A program made the translations under genes and the position numbers. Below are positions 8,750 through 15,697 of a stretch of 64,000 bases of DNA, one piece after another; position 1 is the first letter of the stretch, and each line of letters begins with the position of its first letter. Under the pieces are notes generated by a model. That model did not search any database. It saw nothing but the letters and a program-made list of their open reading frames with translations, and had not been told where the DNA came from. This stretch comes from Sva-07 sp963828415 (GTDB lineage: Bacteria; Actinomycetota; Acidimicrobiia; Acidimicrobiales; Ilumatobacteraceae). Location of the stretch: the NCBI GenBank assembly GCA_963828415.1, contig CAWHEI010000009.1, positions 62,001 through 126,000 on the forward strand, written 5' to 3'.

Positions 8750-10072
8750 TCAGAGGAGTTCGCCGGGGAACTCGTGGCCGGCGAGATGGTTCTTCGTGTC
8801 GAACACGAGCGGGGAATGACGGATGATCGTGTCGGGGTCGAACTCGGGGTGGTCCACGAGCACGATGACGAGATCGGCGGCCGCCAGCTCCGCCGCTTCG
8901 AACGCGACCAGCGGGAACTCGACGGCGGTGGCGTTCACCTCGGGAATGTGAGGATCGCAGAAGCGGATGTGGGCGCCGCTGGCCGCCAACCGGCTGGCGA
9001 CGTGTACGGATGGGCTCTCGCGCCAGTCGCTCGTCGAACGCTTGTAGGCGAGCCCCAGCAGGAGGATCCGCGAGCCGTTGATCGCCTTGCGCTCGCGGTT
9101 GAGCAGCGCGGCGACGCGGTCGTGGACGTAGTCGGGCATGTGCTCGTTGACGTCGTTGGCCAACTCGACGAAGCGGAACGTCTGGCCCAGGTGCTGCTTG
9201 ACCCGCCACGCGAGATAGCTCGGATCGATCGGCAGGCAGTGGCCGCCGACGCCAGGGCCTGGAGTGAACTTCATGTAGCCGAACGGCTTCGTGGCGGCGG
9301 CGTCGATCGCCCGCCAGATGTCGACATCGAGGTCGCGGGCGAACATCGCCAACTCGTTGACCAGGGCGATGTTGACGTGACGGAACGTGTTCTCCAGCAG
9401 CTTGACCAGCTCGGCTTCGGCGCAGGAACCGACCGGCACCGTCGTGTCGACGAGGCAGGAGAAGAATGCGTCGACGACGGCGAGCGAGTCGGGCGAGTCG
9501 CCGCTGACCACCTTGGGGGTGTTGACCAGACCGTGGGTGGGGTTGCCGGGGTCGATCCGTTCGGGGGAGTAGCCGAGGAAGAAGTCGCCGGGTTCGTCGG
9601 GCGTTGCGGCGCCGAGTCCTGAGTGTTCGGCGAGGATCGGGCCGAGGAGGGCGGTCGTGGTGCCGGGGTAGGTGGTGCTCTCGAGGATCACACAGGCGCC
9701 GGGTCGGAGGTGCTCGCCGATGGTGGCGCCGGCTTGCTCGATGTAGCTGAGGTCGGGTTCCCCGTCACGCAGCGGTGTCGGGACGGAGATGACGGCGATG
9801 TCGAACTGGGTGAGGTCGGCGGAGTCCGTCGTCGGTCGATAACCCTCGGCGAGCGCCCGGTGGAGATCGTCGTCCGACACGTCACCGACATAGCTCTCGC
9901 CGGCGCTGAGCGCTGCGACTCGCTCGGCCGACGCCTCGAAGCCGATGACGTCGAAGCCGACCTCGACCGCGCGCATCGCAACCGGCAGTCCGACGTAGCC
10001 CTGCCCGACCACGACAACCTTTGCGGTGCGGGCGGCGATCCGGTCGAGCGCGGTGGCGGTGGCGTCGTTCAT
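8750..10072 (-). CDS. Nucleotide-sugar dehydrogenase (UDP-HexNAc dehydrogenase type)
   Basis: Oxidises C6 of a UDP-hexose or UDP-HexNAc to the uronic acid using two NAD+. The Rossmann motif VVVGQGYVGLPVAMR is near the start, SVPTPLRDG and ESTTYPGTT follow, and the catalytic block GPGVGGHCLPIDPSY carries the nucleophile Cys. The C-terminal LLGLAYKRSTSDWRESPS is the UDP-binding signature. FLGYSPERIDPG and the overall pattern favour the WecC/WbpA (UDP-HexNAcA) group over UDP-glucose dehydrogenase. The ATG at 10072 (MNDATATALD) is preferred because a longer start would run into the upstream acetyltransferase gene. Length 440 residues is normal. Confidence 0.9.
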   Translation of the reverse strand: MNDATATALDRIAARTAKVVVVGQGYVGLPVAMRAVEVGFDVIGFEASAERVAALSAGESYVGDVSDDDLHRALAEGYRPTTDSADLTQFDIAVISVPTPLRDGEPDLSYIEQAGATIGEHLRPGACVILESTTYPGTTTALLGPILAEHSGLGAATPDEPGDFFLGYSPERIDPGNPTHGLVNTPKVVSGDSPDSLAVVDAFFSCLVDTTVPVGSCAEAELVKLLENTFRHVNIALVNELAMFARDLDVDIWRAIDAAATKPFGYMKFTPGPGVGGHCLPIDPSYLAWRVKQHLGQTFRFVELANDVNEHMPDYVHDRVAALLNRERKAINGSRILLLGLAYKRSTSDWRESPSVHVASRLAASGAHIRFCDPHIPEVNATAVEFPLVAFEAAELAAADLVIVLVDHPEFDPDTIIRHSPLVFDTKNHLAGHEFPGELL

Positions 10073-10085
10073 CGTGCGGTCGGTG

Positions 10086-10823
10086 TCACGCTTGGTGGGT
10101 CGGCCTGGCGGGGACACCGGCAACGGTGGCGCCGGGTGCGACGTCGACAGTGACCACGGCGCCAGCTCCCACGAACGCTCCCTCGCCGACGGTCAGGCCG
10201 GGCAGCACGTTGGCGCCGGTGCCGATCGTGACGCCGTCGCCGAGGGTGACGCTGCCACTGACGGTGGCGCCGGGGAACACGCTGACGAAGTCGCCGAGCG
10301 TCGAGTCGTGCCCGACCGTGGAGTTCACGTGGAGGTGGGTGTGGCGCCCCAGCGTGATGTTGGTGGTGACCCTCGCGCCGGCGGCGAGAATGCAGCCCTC
10401 AGCGATCCGGTTGTCGGCCCCGACGGTCGCCATCGGATGCACCAGCACGACCGGGGCGAGCCCGGCCGCAGTGAGCGCGGCATCGATCTCCCGCCGCACC
10501 GCCCCCGCCCCGATCCCGATGACGAAGCCAACGATTACATCGCGGGTCTGACCCCTGTTGTAATCCGTTACATCAGGGGTCAGACCCGCGATGTAATCGG
10601 CGATGGCGCCGAGGTGTTTGCCGCCGCGACGGGCAAGGAGTGCGGCGTTGGCGTTGCTGTCGTCGAGCGTGCCGACCAGCTCGAGCGTTGCGCCGACGTG
10701 GTTCATCGCGTCGACGATGTCGAGCACCTCGCGTCCGAAGCCACCGGCACCGACCACGACGACCGGACCGTGCAGCGTTGCCGCATCGGGAAACGGCAAC
10801 CGGGGCGATGACACGGGCGTCAC
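10086..10823 (-). CDS. PglD/NeuD-type sugar O/N-acetyltransferase with palindromic-element insertion
   Basis: Acetyl-CoA-dependent acetyltransferase of the sialic acid O-acetyltransferase/PglD group. The N-terminal Rossmann-like UDP-sugar domain shows VVVGAGGFGREVLDIV. The C-terminal left-handed beta helix has hexapeptide repeats with VGHDSTLGD carrying the likely catalytic His, and it ends PGATVAGVPAR. Between GKHLGAIA and VGFVIGIG, where relatives run on directly, are 22 extra residues (DYIAGLTPDV ... GQTRDVI). They are encoded exactly by a 66-bp pair of palindromic repeats at 10533-10598, in frame and without stops. GTG 10823 is chosen since the longer frame overlaps the divergent sugar transferase. 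Whether the enzyme is still active is unknown. Confidence 0.85.
   Translation of the reverse strand: MTPVSSPRLPFPDAATLHGPVVVVGAGGFGREVLDIVDAMNHVGATLELVGTLDDSNANAALLARRGGKHLGAIADYIAGLTPDVTDYNRGQTRDVIVGFVIGIGAGAVRREIDAALTAAGLAPVVLVHPMATVGADNRIAEGCILAAGARVTTNITLGRHTHLHVNSTVGHDSTLGDFVSVFPGATVSGSVTLGDGVTIGTGANVLPGLTVGEGAFVGAGAVVTVDVAPGATVAGVPARPTHQA
10533..10598. repeat. Family A palindromic element, inverted pair, inside a coding gene
   Basis: Two units of a ~33-bp palindrome lie head to head: 10533-10565, and 10568-10598 in the opposite orientation. Each unit has ends GATTACA/TGTAATC type and the core GGGTCAGACCC (or its complement GGGTCTGACCC). The same element recurs at 27299, 40899 and 48066. 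Here it is 66 bp, exactly 22 codons, inside the acetyltransferase gene, so the reading frame survives. Confidence 0.9.
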
Positions 10824-10850
10824 GCTAGCCGTCGCCCTACGCTCGCCGTC

Positions 10851-11468
10851 ATGAACCGGTGGCTGCACTCGCCGATCAAGCGGGTGCTCGACGTGACGAT
10901 CGCCGGCGCTGCGCTCATCGTGCTGTCACCGCTGTTCGCCGCCATCGCCCTCGCCGTCAGGCTCCGGCTCGGCTCGCCGGTGCTCTACCGTCAGCGGCGA
11001 TCGGGTCGCAACGGTGCTCCGATCGACGTCGTGAAGTTCCGCTCGATGACCGATGCGCGCAGCACCGATGGAGTGCTGCTCGACGACGCCGAGCGGCTGA
11101 CGACGTTCGGGCGCCGCCTGCGCTCCACCAGCCTCGACGAACTTCCGCAGCTCTGGACCGTCCTGAGGGGCGACATGAGCATCGTCGGCCCGCGCCCGCT
11201 GCCGCCGACCTACGACGACCGGTACTCGCCCGAGCAGCGCCGGCGGCTCGACGCGACGCCCGGCATCACCGGCTGGGCCCAGGTGCAGGGACGCAACTCG
11301 ATCGACTGGCCGACCAAGCTCGCTCACGACGTCTGGTATGTCGACCACGCATCGCTGCGCGTCGACCTGTCGATCATCGGTCGCACCCTGAAGTCGGTGG
11401 TGGCACGAGACGGCGTCAGCTCCGACGGACACGCCACGATGCCCGAGTTCCTCGGCGACGGCCGTTGA
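10851..11468 (+). CDS. Undecaprenyl-phosphate sugar phosphotransferase (PglC-like)
   Basis: Monotopic phosphoglycosyl transferase that moves a phosphosugar from a UDP-sugar to undecaprenyl phosphate, the first membrane step of glycan assembly. At 205 residues it is the minimal catalytic domain. It has the re-entrant hydrophobic segment (VTIAGAALIVLSPLFAAIAL), then YRQRRSGRNGAPIDVVKFRS, the DE catalytic pair in TSLDELPQL, VLRGDMSIVGPRP and TPGITGWAQVQGRN. It is divergent from the acetyltransferase with about 27 bases between starts, so the two share a promoter region. With PglD-, PglE- and PglF-like neighbours its donor is plausibly a UDP-diNAcBac-like sugar (inference). Confidence 0.92.
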   Translation: MNRWLHSPIKRVLDVTIAGAALIVLSPLFAAIALAVRLRLGSPVLYRQRRSGRNGAPIDVVKFRSMTDARSTDGVLLDDAERLTTFGRRLRSTSLDELPQLWTVLRGDMSIVGPRPLPPTYDDRYSPEQRRRLDATPGITGWAQVQGRNSIDWPTKLAHDVWYVDHASLRVDLSIIGRTLKSVVARDGVSSDGHATMPEFLGDGR

Positions 11469-11493
11469 AGCACCCCGGCACCGGCGGCATCCT

Positions 11494-11913
11494 GTGGCGG
11501 TGACGAACGACGGTCCCGGGGACCAGACGCAACCAGCGGCCACGTTCGCCGCCTCCGACCGACCCGAGGCGATCGCCGACGTCGAGGTCGCCGTCTTCGA
11601 CGGCGAGGCCGTCCTCTTCGACGTGAACGCCTCGATGGTCCACCACCTCAACGCCGTACCCGCTGCCACCTGGTTGTGCTGCGACGGCGAGACGACGGTC
11701 GCCGACATGCTCGACGAGTTGATCGAGACGTTCTCCGTCGACGACCCGGCCGACATCGAGACGCTCACGGCGGCGATGCACGACAGCCTCGCCCGATTCG
11801 CTGCCGAGGGCCTGCTCGTCGGTTGCCCGGGGCCGGCGCGCGTGATGCTGGAGCCGACGCCGGAACTCGCCGACGACGGCACCGAGATCCTCACCGCGCA
11901 CGACAACCCTTGA
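11494..11913 (+). CDS. Stand-alone PqqD-like protein
   Basis: A 139-residue protein with the PqqD winged-helix layout. A beta-hairpin region (EVAVFDGEAVLFDVNASMVHHLN) is followed by TWLCCDGETTVADMLDELIE and a helix pair ending AEGLLVG. PqqD domains bind leader peptides or partner proteins. The classic PqqD reads the gene product's own wing as L-N-x-T/S-A, seen here as HHLNAVPAAT. It lies between the sugar transferase and another HprK-related candidate, mirroring the fused PqqD-HprK gene at 4673. Start is GTG 11494, or GTG 11500 two codons later. The acidic C-terminus is probably disordered. Confidence 0.6.
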   Translation: MAVTNDGPGDQTQPAATFAASDRPEAIADVEVAVFDGEAVLFDVNASMVHHLNAVPAATWLCCDGETTVADMLDELIETFSVDDPADIETLTAAMHDSLARFAAEGLLVGCPGPARVMLEPTPELADDGTEILTAHDNP

Positions 11914-11934
11914 GGCCCGGTCGCCGACCGCTCC

Positions 11935-12654
11935 GTGGGAGCGGGCACGATCACATTGAGGCTCGACGAGCTCCTGGTGGGCATCGCCGGTGACACCCTC
12001 GACACACTCGACCGGTGCCGGGCCGAGTTCGCTGGATGGGTCGACGACACCCAGCCGGGCATCACACCGGCATTCGACCTCCGCCTCGCCGAGGCCGATG
12101 ACGGAGGGGTCCGATCCGTTCCGCAGCTCCGACTCGGTGCCTCCGTGGTGGCCCGGTCCCGGTCAGGTCGCGACGTGATCACCGCACTCGACTCGATCCT
12201 CGGGGGAGTGCACGCGCAGCGTGTCCAGCCCGACCGGACGTGGGTGTTCCTGCGTGTCTTCGTCCATGGTGAGCGCGCGGTGCTCGTCGATGCCCGGGCG
12301 CCGATGCTCGTGAACGACCCGTTGCTCGCCCGCGCCGGTGTCGTGGAGGTCCCGACCTGGGCGGTGGCGATCACCGAACCCGCCGGAGCGCTGCGGGCTG
12401 CCGTCGACGTGCCACCGGCGCTGCGCGGCGGAGGCACCGATCACCGTTTCCAACTCGTCGGACTGGTCACCGTCGGGGAGAACAGCGACGGCGGTGGCGC
12501 CGGGTCCGTGCTCGCCCGCTACGGCGCTCGCCACACGTCGCCGACGTGGTTCCGCACGCTCGGCACGCTGCTCGACGACGACCGGTTCCTCACCGTCGCC
12601 GATCGTGTGACCGCTCGCCACGCGATCGAAGGTCTGCTCTCGGTTTCTGTGTGA
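11935..12654 (+). CDS. Protein of unknown function, possibly a degenerate HprK-like partner
   Basis: A 239-residue protein without a recognisable catalytic motif. Features seen are TWVFLRVFVHGERAVLVDAR in the middle and a C-terminal FRTLGTLLDDDRFLTVADRV. Its position right after a PqqD gene, its size and the HG-x5-LVD strand suggest an HprK-related domain, but the P-loop GxxGxGKS of the paralogous gene at 4673 is absent; at the expected site the sequence reads DARAPMLVND. Either it is a catalytically dead relative or an unrelated protein. Start is GTG 11935, 21 bases after the PqqD stop. A strong hairpin follows its stop. Confidence 0.5.
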   Translation: MGAGTITLRLDELLVGIAGDTLDTLDRCRAEFAGWVDDTQPGITPAFDLRLAEADDGGVRSVPQLRLGASVVARSRSGRDVITALDSILGGVHAQRVQPDRTWVFLRVFVHGERAVLVDARAPMLVNDPLLARAGVVEVPTWAVAITEPAGALRAAVDVPPALRGGGTDHRFQLVGLVTVGENSDGGGAGSVLARYGARHTSPTWFRTLGTLLDDDRFLTVADRVTARHAIEGLLSVSV

Positions 12655-12685
12655 GCGACAACGCCGAACCTCAGCGTTGTTGCTC
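12653..12685. terminator. Bidirectional hairpin terminator
   Basis: GAGCGACAACGC at 12653-12664 pairs with GCGTTGTTGCTC at 12674-12685 with one mismatch and a nine-base loop. It starts in the stop codon region of the plus gene ending at 12654 and lies before the convergent aminotransferase stop at 12715. No T-run is seen, so intrinsic strength is uncertain. Confidence 0.6.
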
Positions 12686-12714
12686 GCACAAAGACGGGTG
12701 GGATGGTCGGTGCC

Positions 12715-13833
12715 TCAGGTGGCGGTGTCGTGGACGATCGACGCGACGCGGTCGACCTGGGCGTCGGTGAGTGTGCTGCCGCTCGGCAGGCACAGTCCGT
12801 GCCGGAAGAGCCACTCGCTCGTGCCGTCGACGCACGCCGGCGCCGACGCCCACACCGGTTGGAGGTGCATCGGCTTCCACAGCGGACGGCTCTCGATGTC
12901 GGCGGCGGCCAGCGCAGCCTGCACCGCATCGCGTCTCGCCGGGTCCTCGAACGTCACGCATGTCAGCCAGCCGTTCCATTCGCCCCACGGTGCGCTCGGC
13001 ATGAATCGCAGCCTCTCGACGTCGCCCAGCGCCGCTCGGTAGTGCTCGTTGATCGCGCGACGGCGAGCCGACATCTCGGGTAGCCGGACGAGCTGTGCAC
13101 GGCCGATCGCAGCCAGCAGATTGCTCAAGCGGTAGTTGAAGCCGACCTCGACGTGTTCGTAGTGCACGGCCGGTTCGCGGGCCTGCGTCGCCAGGTGGCG
13201 GACCCGGTCGGCCACGGCGGCGTCGGGCGACACGAACGCCCCGCCGCCCGAGGTGGTCATGATCTTGTTGCCGTTGAACGAGAAGATGCCCGACGCTGCG
13301 AGCGTTCCTGCCGGCCGTCCCCGGTGGGTGGCACCGAGGGCCTCGGCGGCGTCCTCGATCAACGGCACGCCGTACTCGGCGCACAGCGGGGCGATGGCGT
13401 CGTAGTCGGCGCACTGCCCGTAGAGATCGACCACGACGACCGCAGTCGGCAGGCGACCAGCGGCGGCCCGTTCGCGCAGTTCGTCGGCGAGCAACTCCGG
13501 GCTCATGTTCCATGAGACCGATTCGCTGTCGACGAAGCAGGGCCGGGCGCCGAGGTAGGTGACCGCGTTCGCCGTCGCCGCGAAGGTGAAGCTCGACACC
13601 AGCACGTCGTCGCCGGCGGTGACGCCGCTGGTCAGCAGCGCGAGGTGCAGCGCTGCCGTCCCGCTCGACAGCGCCACCGCGCCGTCCCAGCCGGTCAGCT
13701 CGGCCAGGTCGCTTTCGAATCCGTCGAGGTCCGGGCCGACCGGCGCGATCCATCCCTCGTCGAACGCTCGGAGCAACGCGGCCCGCTCGGTCTCGCCGAC
13801 GTCGGGTGAGCTGAGGAAGATCCGGTCGTTCAC
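12715..13833 (-). CDS. DegT/DnrJ/EryC1-family sugar aminotransferase (PglE-like)
   Basis: PLP enzyme that aminates a nucleotide-linked 4-keto sugar. The N-terminal IFLSSPDVGETERAALLRAF and VALSSGTAALHLAL blocks are typical, VVVDLYGQCADYD precedes LIEDAAEALG, and the PLP lysine is in FSFNGNKIMTTSGGG. The C-terminal substrate block FNYRLSNLLAAIGRAQL is present. The start is GTG 13833, overlapping the PglF-like stop by four bases (GTGA); the open frame goes far upstream but only as a shadow of that gene. At 372 residues it is full length. Together with the upstream dehydratase it would make a UDP-4-amino sugar. Confidence 0.92.
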   Translation of the reverse strand: MNDRIFLSSPDVGETERAALLRAFDEGWIAPVGPDLDGFESDLAELTGWDGAVALSSGTAALHLALLTSGVTAGDDVLVSSFTFAATANAVTYLGARPCFVDSESVSWNMSPELLADELRERAAAGRLPTAVVVVDLYGQCADYDAIAPLCAEYGVPLIEDAAEALGATHRGRPAGTLAASGIFSFNGNKIMTTSGGGAFVSPDAAVADRVRHLATQAREPAVHYEHVEVGFNYRLSNLLAAIGRAQLVRLPEMSARRRAINEHYRAALGDVERLRFMPSAPWGEWNGWLTCVTFEDPARRDAVQAALAAADIESRPLWKPMHLQPVWASAPACVDGTSEWLFRHGLCLPSGSTLTDAQVDRVASIVHDTAT

Positions 13834-15686
13834 GTCACGGAACCGTCGCAGCGGGCGATCGCCTGCATCTCGTCGAACGTGGGGATCGGGCCGCCGCACA
13901 TCGACGGCAGCGGCGCCAGCGGGTCGACCGCCACGTGCGTGATCAGCTCGTGGACGCGGCGCTCGCCGATCTCGTCGGACGAGATCAGGTGCTCGTGCAG
14001 CTTCTCGTTCTGGCGCAGTCCGGTGAACACGATCTCGAGCGGCGGGGTGTGCTGGTTGGCGAACCGTTCGGCGACGTCGAGGATTCGGACCGGTTCGCCC
14101 ATGTCGAGAATCAGCACCTCGCCGGGCGCACCGATCGCCCCGGCGTAGATCGTCAGGCGCGAGGCCTCCTCGATCGTCATGAAGTATCGGGTGATCTCGG
14201 GGTCGGTGACCGTGATCGGACCGCCGCTCGCGGACTGCGCCTCGAATGCCTTGAGCACCGACCCGCTCGACCCGAGCACGTTGCCGAACCGCACCGACAC
14301 GCACTCGGTGGGGCCTACCGCCGACGCGTGCGCCGTGACCCGCTCGGTGATGCGCTTCGTCCATCCGAGCACGCTGATCGGATCGGCCGCCTTGTCGGTG
14401 CTGACGTTGACGAACCGGTCGACACCGTGGCGGCGTGCCGCTTCGAGCAGTACCAATGTGCCGCCGACGTTCGTCTTCCAGGCCTCGTCGGGGTACATCT
14501 CCAACAGCGGCAGGTGCTTGAGCGCGGCGGCGTGGAACACCACCTCGGGCCGATGCGTGGCGAAGACCTCCTCGACGCGGGCGGTGTCGCGGATGTCGGC
14601 GAGGATCAGGCTCGGATCGTCGAGCAGCGCCCGCCCCTCGATCGAGAGCTGCGTTGCGTGCAGGCCGCTCTCGTCGCGGTCGAGCATCAACAGCTCGGCG
14701 GGGTCGAATCGGTGGAGCTGGCGGCACAGCTCCGATCCGATCGACCCACCGGCACCGGTGACCAGCACCCGTCGGCCCGTGATGTACGCCGACACGGCGG
14801 TGGGGTCGATGTCGGCGGGACGACGCCCGAGGAGGTCGGTCTCGTTGACCGGGCGGATGTCGGCGAGCTCGACGCGGCCGAGCAACTGCTCGACCGGCGG
14901 CAGCACCAGCACCCGCAGACCGGCTTCGGCGGCCAGCGCGGTGACGCGTCGGAAGAAGCTGCTCGGGGCGCTCGGAGTGGCGATCAGCACCGTCGTGGCT
15001 GCCGTGCCGCCCGCCACGGCCAGCAGGTCGTCGACGCGACCCTCGACTCGCACGCCGGACAGGCGCAGGTTCCGTTTGGCCGGATCGTCGTCCACCATCG
15101 CGGTCACGACGTAGGGGGCCTCGGTCGACGACCGCAACGAGCGGAGCACCAGCTCGGCTCCCTCGCCGGCTCCCACCACGACGACACGCTCGACGTCGCC
15201 GCTGGGGCGATTGCGGCGCTCGCTGTAGAGGCGCCACATCGATCGGATCGCGATCTGGCCGAGCACGCACACGCTGGTCGCGAGGAGGGGCACCGAACGC
15301 GGGACGGGGCGGGACACGGCCGCGCTCGAATTCCACCAGGCGATGGTCATCACGAGGCCGACCGACACCGCCGTCAGCGCGACGATCTTCACCTCGTCGA
15401 ACGTCCCGTAGCGCCAACGGCGGCGGTACAGCCCGTAGAGCAGACCGAATGCACCCTGGAGGGCGACAGCGACGACCATGGCCAGGATCACCTGGCGCTG
15501 CCAGACCCGGTCGAGGTCGAAGTCGTAGCGGAGGAACACGCCGGTCGGGATGGCGATCACCCACAGGGCGCTGTCGACTGCGAAGTGCACGAACGGCAGG
15601 TGCCGCCGGGCGAACCGGCTCGGGCGGTTGCCGGACAGTTCGACGTCGACCGGCTTCGCCGAGGGTCCGTCGTGGGTGGGGCTCAC
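13830..15686 (-). CDS. PglF/CapD-type UDP-sugar 4,6-dehydratase, membrane-anchored
   Basis: A 618-residue protein. Four hydrophobic segments occupy residues ~25-140. A first Rossmann region (VVVVGAGEGAELVLRSLR) is followed by the catalytic SDR domain starting at RRVLVTGAGGSIGSELCRQL. HAAALKHLPLLEMYPDEA and NVSTDKAADPISVLGWTKR match the CapD/PglF group, where the usual Tyr of YxxxK is replaced by a non-polar residue. PDITRYF-like TDPEITRYFMTIEEAS and GEPVRILDVAERF complete the pattern. It likely converts UDP-GlcNAc to the 4-keto-6-deoxy sugar used by the next gene, with which it overlaps by four bases. It begins 11 bases after the DUF4012 stop. Confidence 0.93.
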   Translation of the reverse strand: MSPTHDGPSAKPVDVELSGNRPSRFARRHLPFVHFAVDSALWVIAIPTGVFLRYDFDLDRVWQRQVILAMVVAVALQGAFGLLYGLYRRRWRYGTFDEVKIVALTAVSVGLVMTIAWWNSSAAVSRPVPRSVPLLATSVCVLGQIAIRSMWRLYSERRNRPSGDVERVVVVGAGEGAELVLRSLRSSTEAPYVVTAMVDDDPAKRNLRLSGVRVEGRVDDLLAVAGGTAATTVLIATPSAPSSFFRRVTALAAEAGLRVLVLPPVEQLLGRVELADIRPVNETDLLGRRPADIDPTAVSAYITGRRVLVTGAGGSIGSELCRQLHRFDPAELLMLDRDESGLHATQLSIEGRALLDDPSLILADIRDTARVEEVFATHRPEVVFHAAALKHLPLLEMYPDEAWKTNVGGTLVLLEAARRHGVDRFVNVSTDKAADPISVLGWTKRITERVTAHASAVGPTECVSVRFGNVLGSSGSVLKAFEAQSASGGPITVTDPEITRYFMTIEEASRLTIYAGAIGAPGEVLILDMGEPVRILDVAERFANQHTPPLEIVFTGLRQNEKLHEHLISSDEIGERRVHELITHVAVDPLAPLPSMCGGPIPTFDEMQAIARCDGSVT

Positions 15687-15697
15687 TTCGGGCGACG

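Noticed and set aside
12715..15564. Single 949-codon minus-strand frame
   Set aside because: Only the last 372 codons (aminotransferase) are real; the upstream part is a shadow of the PglF-like gene in another frame.
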